Origin: Candidatus Lithacetigena glycinireducens
GTDB taxonomy: Bacteria; Coprothermobacterota; HKB111
Assembly: GCA_018725485.1 (NCBI GenBank)
Contig: QLUP01000045.1
Coordinates: 1-7,796, forward strand
Direction of reading: 5' to 3'
Length of the DNA: 7,796 bases
Both the position numbers and the translations under genes were made by a program. This document shows, piece after piece, positions 1 to 6,124 of this stretch. The notes under the pieces were generated by a model, which saw only the letters and a program-made list of their open reading frames with translations, did no database searches and was not told the DNA's origin. Numbering within the stretch: position 1 is the stretch's first letter; each line of letters opens with the position of its first letter.

Positions 1-256
1 ATCCTTAACCTGTAAAAAGACCCCTAACCATGTCCTGGTAGATTCAGCAAAAAATATATTGTTAACCTCTCAATATGATAAAGTATTAGAAATTGGTTTT
101 TCTTTTAAGGATGCAGGGTTTACTATGGGTGAGTCTTTATTGATGCACTTAAATATACTAATAGAAGGGAGATTGGTTTCCAGAATCCCCAAAACTGGAT
201 ACCTGTCATTTACTTTGCCTGATGAACATTATTCACAGAGAAACTGGGGGGTTTAA
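1..256 (+). CDS. C-terminal fragment of a probable carbohydrate-active protein (5' partial)
   Basis: This is the end of a gene that begins left of the window. The frame starting at base 2 is open from the edge to the TAA at 254-256, giving 84 residues, and no good start with a ribosome binding site lies inside it. The fragment looks like alternating beta strands (VLEIGFSF, LLMHLNILIEG, TGYLSFTLPDE) and ends in an R-x-P-x-x-G ... P-D-E ... W-G-V pattern. From memory, a similar ending occurs in beta-sandwich domains at the C-terminus of GH57 and related amylase-like proteins, and the two GH57 genes downstream fit that idea. No catalytic motif is visible, so enzyme identity cannot be stated. Its stop codon directly abuts the GTG start of the next gene, so the two are very likely co-transcribed and translationally coupled. 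Coding status is fairly safe; function is tentative. Confidence 0.65.
   Translation, partial: SLTCKKTPNHVLVDSAKNILLTSQYDKVLEIGFSFKDAGFTMGESLLMHLNILIEGRLVSRIPKTGYLSFTLPDEHYSQRNWGV
246..251 (+). promoter_or_regulatory. Poly-G ribosome binding site of the GH57 glucanotransferase gene
   Basis: Six consecutive G residues lie five bases before the GTG start at 257, inside the last codons of the upstream gene. It is a non-canonical Shine-Dalgarno that must rely partly on G-U pairing. Together with the stop-start abutment at 256/257 it suggests re-initiation by ribosomes finishing the upstream gene. The start choice is supported by the protein alignment rather than by this site alone. Confidence 0.45.
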
Positions 257-2152
257 GTGAAAAATCTTATTCTATGCATCCATAATCATCAACCTGTAGG
301 CAATTTCAAAGAAGTATTTCTAAAAGCAATTTACAATTCATATCTACCTTTTTTAGAAGAACTTCTCAATTTCCCTACGGTAAAAGTATCTCTTCATACT
401 TCCGGGTGTCTATACGAATTCATGGAAGACAATAATATAAACGATTACTTTGATATAGTAAAAACATTGCTGAGTAGAAAACAGATAGAAATCATCAGTA
501 GCGGTATTTTTGAGCCACTTCTTTTTTTATTACCTGATAAGGATAAAGTAGAAGCTATTCAGCGAATGAACAGTTATATTCAAAATAAATTTAACTACTC
601 CCCAAAAGGTATCTGGCTTACGGAAAGAGTATGGGAGCCTCATTTAGCTAAATCTATCAAGCAGTCTGGTATTGAATATACCTTAATAGACGATTATGCT
701 TTTAGAAAAGCAGGGCTCACAGAAAATGAGTTATTTTTCTATTATATTACTGAAGAAGAAGGATATACTCTCAAGGTTTTCCCCACTCTTAAAAAATTAA
801 GGTATTTAATTCCTTACCATGAACCTTCAGAAATTATTGATTTTTTAGATACCACACCCGAAGAATCAGCTATTTTCACCTATGGCGATGATGGAGAAAA
901 GTTTGGACTTTGGCCTGGAACCTATGACCATGTTTATAAACAGGGTTGGTTAAAGAAATTTTTAAAAACCCTATCTGAACACCCTGAATACCAGACCCTG
1001 CTCTTAGAAGAAGCGGTTACCCTTATTCCTCCTAAAGGTAGGATTTACCTCTCGCCTTCGTCATACGAAGAAATGGAAGAATGGGCACTAAATCCCGAAG
1101 ACAATCTACGATTCAGGAAGAGAAAAGAAAAAGTTGAGGAAAGTGAAAAATACTCTTTAAGAGGTGGTTTTTTCCGGCACTTTATGGTGAAATACCCCGA
1201 AGCGAATAAGATGCATAAAAGGATGCTCTTTGCTGAAAGCAGGCTAAATAAAAAAGATGACACAGCCTATAAGCACTACCTGCGAAGCCAATGTAACTGC
1301 GCTTACTGGCATGGTATTTTTGGAGGTCTTTACCTCCCTCACCTTAGAGACGCGATTTACCAGGAATTTATTTTAGCAGATAAGAGTCAGGACAGAACAA
1401 CCGGTTGGACCGTACAGGATTTTGATAAAGATGGTCAGGATGAGATGATATTCAGTAATGATAGATACATCCTGTTTTTTCATAAATGCGGTGGTAGATT
1501 ATTGGAATGGGATGACCTACTCTGGAATAAAAACTTAATCAATGTAATATCACGTTATAAAGAAGCTTATCACCTGGAAATGATTCAAGGCAATGTTAAT
1601 CTTCAGGATGATAACCCTACTAAAACAATTCATGATGGTTTGGTGATAAAAGACCGTTCTATTCTGGATTATTTACAGTTTGACAGTTATACTAAAGAAT
1701 GCTTTTTAGACCATTTCCTTGATTCAATAGAAAACCTGAAAAACAGTGTTCCCGACCTTTCTCTCTACACCGTTAAAGCATGTGAAGATAATTCCCTTTT
1801 ATTGGAAAATTCCCAGGGGCTAAAAAAGAGATTTATAATTAATGATTACCAGGTCTCTATCCAATTGGAAGTTCCTGGAATTAGCAATTTTTATGCCTGC
1901 GAACTAAATTTATCATTAGGAGAAAATGGTTTTTCAAAAAATCTAAGCGGAACTGAAATTAGCTATAATCAGGATGGGTTATCTTTATTAATAAAAACCG
2001 ATAAAGTTGAATCTGTTTATTTTGAACCTCTCTATTCTGTTTCTAACTCAGAATCTGGTATAGAAAAAATTTACCAGGGAATGACAATTTATTTAGTCTT
2101 CCCCCTGAAAAGAAATACCTTGAATAAAATAAATATTAATTTGGAGGGTTAA
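257..2152 (+). CDS. GH57 4-alpha-glucanotransferase / alpha-amylase
   Basis: A 631-residue cytoplasmic enzyme (no signal peptide) of glycoside hydrolase family 57, acting on alpha-1,4-glucans by a retaining mechanism. It closely follows the Thermococcus litoralis 4-alpha-glucanotransferase (659 residues, recalled) along its length. The N-terminal GH57 barrel opens with the HNHQP motif (residues 9-13). The nucleophile is E123 in WLTERVWEP, the same number as in the archaeal enzyme, and the acid/base is D212 in GDDGEKFG. The DUF1925-like middle region (about 265-370) contains YLSPSSYEEMEEW, KYPEANKMHKRML and the WHGIFGGLYLPHLR motif (351-364). A DUF1926-like beta-rich C-terminus (about 380-631) carries a DxDxDGxxE loop at 388-396. 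The GTG start at 257 is chosen because it places the N-terminus and catalytic Glu in register with the family. Family assignment is firm; transferase versus hydrolase activity cannot be settled from sequence. Confidence 0.92.
   Translation: MKNLILCIHNHQPVGNFKEVFLKAIYNSYLPFLEELLNFPTVKVSLHTSGCLYEFMEDNNINDYFDIVKTLLSRKQIEIISSGIFEPLLFLLPDKDKVEAIQRMNSYIQNKFNYSPKGIWLTERVWEPHLAKSIKQSGIEYTLIDDYAFRKAGLTENELFFYYITEEEGYTLKVFPTLKKLRYLIPYHEPSEIIDFLDTTPEESAIFTYGDDGEKFGLWPGTYDHVYKQGWLKKFLKTLSEHPEYQTLLLEEAVTLIPPKGRIYLSPSSYEEMEEWALNPEDNLRFRKRKEKVEESEKYSLRGGFFRHFMVKYPEANKMHKRMLFAESRLNKKDDTAYKHYLRSQCNCAYWHGIFGGLYLPHLRDAIYQEFILADKSQDRTTGWTVQDFDKDGQDEMIFSNDRYILFFHKCGGRLLEWDDLLWNKNLINVISRYKEAYHLEMIQGNVNLQDDNPTKTIHDGLVIKDRSILDYLQFDSYTKECFLDHFLDSIENLKNSVPDLSLYTVKACEDNSLLLENSQGLKKRFIINDYQVSIQLEVPGISNFYACELNLSLGENGFSKNLSGTEISYNQDGLSLLIKTDKVESVYFEPLYSVSNSESGIEKIYQGMTIYLVFPLKRNTLNKININLEG
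2143..2148 (+). promoter_or_regulatory. Ribosome binding site of the branching enzyme gene
   Basis: GGAGGG lies six bases before the ATG at 2155 and inside the last codons of the preceding gene, whose TAA is at 2150-2152. It is a strong Shine-Dalgarno that fixes the ATG at 2155 as the start. Confidence 0.8.
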
Positions 2153-2154
2153 CG

Positions 2155-3711
2155 ATGGCTGGATTATTTTCTATCGTCTTACATTCCCACCTGCCATTTT
2201 GCCTGGGAAAGGGTAAATGGCCCTTTGGCGAAGAATGGCTGTTTGAAATTACTCTGGATACCTATTTGCCTTTATTAAAAGCCTTCCTGGAGCTGAAGGA
2301 AGAAAAGATCGATTTTAAAGTCCAGTTTGGTATCACACCAGTGTTAATGGAGCAGTTAAAATCAGTATATTTTCAGGATGAATTCCTCAAGTACTTGGAT
2401 TCTAAAGAAACCCTACTACTGAAAGACCAGGAAAGTTTCCAGGGAAAACCCGAATATTTTAACCTGGCAAACCTCTATCTTGATGAACTTCTATATTATA
2501 AAAAATTATTCCTGCAAATAAATGGCGACCTGGTAAAAGCATTCTCCCAACTACAAAAAGAGGGTTATCTGGAAATCTTAACCTCTGCAGCCACACACGG
2601 ATACCTCCCTTTATTTAACAACAATTTATCTATAATTTCACAAATTATGACCGGTTGTGAGGTCTATGAAAAACATACCGGTCAAAAACCAATTGGTTTC
2701 TGGCTTCCCGAATGCAGTTATAAACCTGGACTGGAAAAAATTATTTCTGAATTAGGGTTGAATTATTTTATTGCTGATTCCCACGCGCTAACCGAAGAGG
2801 GAACTGCTTTAACTACCCGTTTGTACGGAATCCATAAATATAAAGAACCCTCAAAATACTCCACCTACTATAGTTACGATATAGGTAGCAATCTGACCAC
2901 CTTTCTCAGAAACCCTTCCACCAGTGAACTTGTCTGGTCCAGAGACTTAGGATATCCTGGTGATGGAGCTTACCGTGAATTCCACAAGAAATACGAAATT
3001 TCAGGTTTTCCTTACTGGAAAATCACTGCTAAAGATACTCCCTTAGATAAAAAAGAATTATATTCTATTGAAGACGCCAGAGATAAAACTAAGAGTCATG
3101 CTTCTCATTTTGTTTCTATGTTAAGGTCTTTAAACAGTAATTTTAAAAGGGTGAATAAAAGTGATGGTATCATCCTTTCTGCTTTTGACACCGAACTTTT
3201 CGGACACTGGTGGAATGAAGGAGTAGAATGGTTAAAAGAAGTACTTAAAATCGTTAGTAAAGAACCAGGTATGGCGATGGCTCACCCTTCGGAAATGATC
3301 AAAAATAGTTTTAATATAAAAGCAGGCAATTTAAAAGAAAGTTCCTGGGGTATGGGAGGATTCCACTATACCTGGTATAATTCAGAAACTATGTGGATCT
3401 GGGATATGATTCATGAAGATGAAAAAGAGTTGGAAAACATTTTACCTTCTCTTCAGGGTCTGGAAGGAGAATTACTTATCAGAGAGTTCCTATTAGAAAC
3501 CAGTTCCGATTGGCCTTTCCTGATTACTACTTCTCAAGCTAAGGAGTATGGTAAGAAAAGGTTTATGGAGCATAGAAACAAGTTTAGAAACATTCTTTTA
3601 AATATCAAATCTGGAAGCGTAGTTCCCGATATTAATAAATTAGACAAAGATGATTTTATATTTAAAAATATTAACCTGGAAGGATTAAAAAACTATTATG
3701 CAAGAACTTAG
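2155..3711 (+). CDS. GH57 (DUF1957) 1,4-alpha-glucan branching enzyme
   Basis: A 518-residue cytoplasmic enzyme predicted to cut alpha-1,4-glucan chains and rejoin them through alpha-1,6 links, making branch points in glycogen. It has the architecture of GH57 branching enzymes such as Thermotoga maritima AmyC and Thermococcus TK1436, with matching length. Visible motifs are HSHLPF (10-15), THGYLPL (147-153), the nucleophile E186 in FWLPECSY, and the acid/base D345 in AFDTELFGHWW. The helical C-terminal region contains SSWGMGGFHYTW (396-407), W414 and W416, and the ending SSDWPFLITTSQA (450-462), all typical of the DUF1957 group. W22 and W261 sit near positions where the family has substrate-contacting tryptophans. 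It starts two bases after the upstream stop with a good GGAGGG, and its end overlaps galT by 14 bases. It probably replaces a GH13 GlgB, which is not seen here. Confidence 0.9.
   Translation: MAGLFSIVLHSHLPFCLGKGKWPFGEEWLFEITLDTYLPLLKAFLELKEEKIDFKVQFGITPVLMEQLKSVYFQDEFLKYLDSKETLLLKDQESFQGKPEYFNLANLYLDELLYYKKLFLQINGDLVKAFSQLQKEGYLEILTSAATHGYLPLFNNNLSIISQIMTGCEVYEKHTGQKPIGFWLPECSYKPGLEKIISELGLNYFIADSHALTEEGTALTTRLYGIHKYKEPSKYSTYYSYDIGSNLTTFLRNPSTSELVWSRDLGYPGDGAYREFHKKYEISGFPYWKITAKDTPLDKKELYSIEDARDKTKSHASHFVSMLRSLNSNFKRVNKSDGIILSAFDTELFGHWWNEGVEWLKEVLKIVSKEPGMAMAHPSEMIKNSFNIKAGNLKESSWGMGGFHYTWYNSETMWIWDMIHEDEKELENILPSLQGLEGELLIREFLLETSSDWPFLITTSQAKEYGKKRFMEHRNKFRNILLNIKSGSVVPDINKLDKDDFIFKNINLEGLKNYYART
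3678..3684 (+). promoter_or_regulatory. Probable ribosome binding site of the galT-like gene
   Basis: GGAAGGA lies 13 bases before the ATG at 3698, inside the 3' end of the branching enzyme gene. The spacing is longer than ideal, so translation may depend on ribosomes already translating the overlapping upstream gene. Confidence 0.4.
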
Positions 3712-4702
3712 AAAAGATCCAGTAATAGGTAGATGGGTAATTATTTCAACAGAAAGAGCCTTAAGGCCGCAAGACTATAAATTTGATAAAGAAGAAAGTG
3801 CTACGGACAAGACGCACTGCCCTTTTGAACCCGGCAATGAAAAAATGACCCCTCCCGAAATACTTTCTTACAGGTTGCCAACTACTAATAAAAATGAGCC
3901 TGGATGGTGGTTAAGAGTAGTTCCTAACAAATTTCCAGCATTAAGGGTTGAAGGCAGTCTTGATAAAAAAGGTATTGGGATGTACGACCTGATGAATGGA
4001 GTTGGTGCTCATGAAATTGTTATTGAATCACCAAACCATTCTGATGAAATTTCTACCATGGAAGAAAAGCAAATAGAAGAAATTATCTGGGCCTGGCGTG
4101 ATAGGTTGTTAGACCTGTCTAAAGATAAAAGATTTAAATACATCCTGATTTTTAAAAATAAGGGTTCGCAGGCTGGAGCATCTTTAGAGCACCCTCATTC
4201 CCAGATAATTGCCTTACCCATTATACCTATCAGGGTTACTCAGGAATTGAATGGTTCAAAACAGTACTACGAGTATAAAGACAGGTGTGTTTTTTGCGAT
4301 ATTGTTCAGCAGGAACTTGATGAGAGAGAACGACTGGTAGAAGAAAACGGGGAATTTATTTCGCTGGTTCCTTTTGCACCTCGCTTTCCTTTTGAAATAT
4401 GCATCTTAGCAAAAAAACACGAAAGTCATTTCCCCGAAATCACCAGAAGTGGGGTTGTTAGCCTGACTAAGGTTCTTAAAAAAAGCTTGCAAAGGCTAAA
4501 AATTGCCCTGAACGACCCTCCATATAATTTATTAATACATACTTCTCCAATCACGGAGCCTCATCTTTCTTACTACCACTGGCACATTGAAATAATGCCC
4601 CGTTTAACAAAAGTAGCTGGTTTTGAATGGGGTACCGGGTTTTATATTAACCCTACCAGCCCTGAAGATGCAGCCTCCTTTCTTAGAGAAGTTGAGTTAT
4701 GA
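3698..4702 (+). CDS. galT: Galactose-1-phosphate uridylyltransferase family protein
   Basis: A 334-residue cytoplasmic member of the GalT branch of the HIT superfamily, which moves a nucleoside monophosphate between sugar-1-phosphates through a uridylylated histidine. The signature HPHSQ is at 165-169, with H167 as the expected nucleophile and Q169 matching the substrate-binding Gln of E. coli GalT. The second metal site appears complete by comparison with E. coli (E183, H281, H294 and H296 in HWH). The first zinc site keeps C41, H114 and H165, but the second Cys of the usual CPFC is Glu (CPFE, E44). A second CxxC (C197, C200) opens the C-terminal half, and the ending GFEWGTGFYINPTSPEDAA is typical of bacterial members. 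The gene overlaps the preceding one by 14 bases and shares ATGA with glgA. No galK or galE is nearby, so the real substrate could be another NDP-glucose, as in the plant ADP-glucose phosphorylase of this family. Family certain, substrate open. Confidence 0.88.
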   Translation: MQELRKDPVIGRWVIISTERALRPQDYKFDKEESATDKTHCPFEPGNEKMTPPEILSYRLPTTNKNEPGWWLRVVPNKFPALRVEGSLDKKGIGMYDLMNGVGAHEIVIESPNHSDEISTMEEKQIEEIIWAWRDRLLDLSKDKRFKYILIFKNKGSQAGASLEHPHSQIIALPIIPIRVTQELNGSKQYYEYKDRCVFCDIVQQELDERERLVEENGEFISLVPFAPRFPFEICILAKKHESHFPEITRSGVVSLTKVLKKSLQRLKIALNDPPYNLLIHTSPITEPHLSYYHWHIEIMPRLTKVAGFEWGTGFYINPTSPEDAASFLREVEL

Positions 4703-6114
4703 AAATTTACTTTGTTGCCAGTGAAGCTGTCCCTTTCGTTAAAACCGGTGGTCTCGGAGATGTCAGCGGGACACTTCCAATGCACTTAAGAAATATCGGT
4801 TTAGATGTAGATTTGGTTCTTCCCTTATATAAACAGATAAAAGAAGGTAATTACCCTCTTGAAAAACTGTTTTCCAGCGAAATAATTTTTGGTGACCACC
4901 TACTTCCCTACTCTGTTCATCGTCAGGAAAACACCTTCTTTATTGAACAGGACAGTTTTTATAACCGTGAAGAAATTTACAATACACCTGGCGGGGATTA
5001 TCCTGATAATAACTTAAGGTTTGCCTTTTTTTCCCGGGTTGCCCTGGAATTAATTTATAAATTGGGTGGAGCAGATGTTATTCATGCCCATGATTGGCAA
5101 ACTGCCCTGCTTCCAGTGTATAAAAACATTTATTACCCCAATAGTCAGGAAAAGGTAATTTTAACCATACACAATCTTGCCTATCAAGGAATATATGATG
5201 CCATAACCATCCCAATGATTAATATACCTGACAGTTATTTTAATATAGAAGCTTTAGAGTTTTATGGAAGGGTTAATTATCTTAAAGGTGGAATAATTTT
5301 TTCAGATTTTTTGACCACCGTTTCGCCCACTTACGCTAAAGAGATACAGACTGAACAGCATGGCTTTGCTTTAGAAGGTGTTATATCCAAAAAAAGAAAA
5401 AATCTACAGGGAATTATTAATGGTATTGATTACGATTACTGGAATCCTGAAACAGACCCTCATATCACTATTAATTATGGTGAAGACTCTGTTTTTCAAA
5501 AAAAGGAAAACAAGAAAAAATTACTGGCTGAATTAAAAACAGGATGTTCTTCGGATTATCCGCTTATTGCTTTTGTGGGAAGACTGGTATCCCAGAAAGG
5601 TATAGATTTAATAATTGAAATTGCTGACCAGTTGGCTAATCTTCCCGCAAACTTAATAATTTTAGGAAAAGGTGAAAAAAAATACGAAGAGGAAATTAAA
5701 GCCAGGGCTTTATCCCACCCAAACAATATTATAGTCCTCACCACCTTTGATGAAATATTATCTCGAAAAATATATGCTGCTTCCGATTTCTTTTTAATGC
5801 CTTCACAATTTGAACCCTGTGGGTTAGGACAGTTAATTGCCCTTAAATATGGTTCCGTGCCTATTGTCAGGAAAACTGGGGGGTTAAAAGATACTATTCA
5901 GGACTACCATGAGAAAACTGCCTGTGGCAATGGAATAACCTATGAGAAACAGGATGCAGAAGAACTGATGGATTCAATCAAGAGAGCACTGTTATATTTC
6001 CCCGGGGAAAATTATATTAATATACAAGCTATCGGCATGAAATGCGACTATTCCTGGACTTCATCAGCCAGGGAGTATTTATCTTTGTATAGGCAATTGA
6101 CTAATAAAGAATAG
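4699..6114 (+). CDS. glgA: Glycogen synthase (GT5)
   Basis: A 471-residue GT5 glycogen synthase that adds glucose from ADP-glucose (or possibly UDP-glucose) to the non-reducing end of alpha-1,4-glucan. Length and motifs match bacterial GlgA. The N-terminal Rossmann domain begins with MKIYFVASEAVPFVKTGGLG, with the donor-binding KTGGL at 15-19, HAHDW at 129-133, HNLAYQG at 158-164 and NGIDYDYWNP at 241-250. The C-terminal Rossmann domain has GRLVSQKG (294-301, with R295 and K300 for phosphate contacts) and FEPCGLGQL (371-379, with E372). A second TGGL lies at 393-396. The usual Thr/Ser after GL is Gly (G377). It starts in an ATGA overlap with the galT-like gene, so translation is coupled, and is followed ten bases later by the nucleotidyltransferase fusion. 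No GlgC is in the window, so the donor's source is unclear. No signal peptide is present. Confidence 0.95.
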   Translation: MKIYFVASEAVPFVKTGGLGDVSGTLPMHLRNIGLDVDLVLPLYKQIKEGNYPLEKLFSSEIIFGDHLLPYSVHRQENTFFIEQDSFYNREEIYNTPGGDYPDNNLRFAFFSRVALELIYKLGGADVIHAHDWQTALLPVYKNIYYPNSQEKVILTIHNLAYQGIYDAITIPMINIPDSYFNIEALEFYGRVNYLKGGIIFSDFLTTVSPTYAKEIQTEQHGFALEGVISKKRKNLQGIINGIDYDYWNPETDPHITINYGEDSVFQKKENKKKLLAELKTGCSSDYPLIAFVGRLVSQKGIDLIIEIADQLANLPANLIILGKGEKKYEEEIKARALSHPNNIIVLTTFDEILSRKIYAASDFFLMPSQFEPCGLGQLIALKYGSVPIVRKTGGLKDTIQDYHEKTACGNGITYEKQDAEELMDSIKRALLYFPGENYINIQAIGMKCDYSWTSSAREYLSLYRQLTNKE

Positions 6115-6119
6115 GAGGT
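6113..6119 (+). promoter_or_regulatory. Strong ribosome binding site of the nucleotidyltransferase-mutase gene
   Basis: AGGAGGT, a near-perfect complement to the 16S rRNA 3' end, overlaps the glgA stop (TAG at 6112-6114) and sits five bases before the ATG at 6125. It is the best Shine-Dalgarno in the window and fixes this start. Confidence 0.88.
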
Positions 6120-6124
6120 TACCA

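Noticed and set aside
59-256. A stand-alone 65-residue gene starting at TTG 59
   Set aside because: The same frame is open all the way to the left edge, there is no ribosome binding site before 59, and the peptide looks like a domain tail. It is better read as a 5' partial gene.
1045-1263. Antisense open frame of 72 codons
   Set aside because: It lies entirely within the GH57 glucanotransferase gene, whose protein matches its family across this stretch; composition is low-complexity Ser/Phe/Leu.
5387-5522. Long A-runs in glgA as possible slippage or programmed frameshift sites
   Set aside because: The reading frame continues without break into the conserved C-terminal domain, and A-runs are expected from Lys codons in an AT-rich genome; no alternative product is visible.
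5556-5744. Antisense open frame of 62 codons
   Set aside because: It is opposite conserved GlgA motifs (GRLVSQKG region) and shows no recognisable protein pattern.
6097-6102. TTGACT as a -35 box for a promoter before the fusion gene
   Set aside because: No acceptable -10 element occurs at the right distance; the match overlaps glgA codons and is likely chance.
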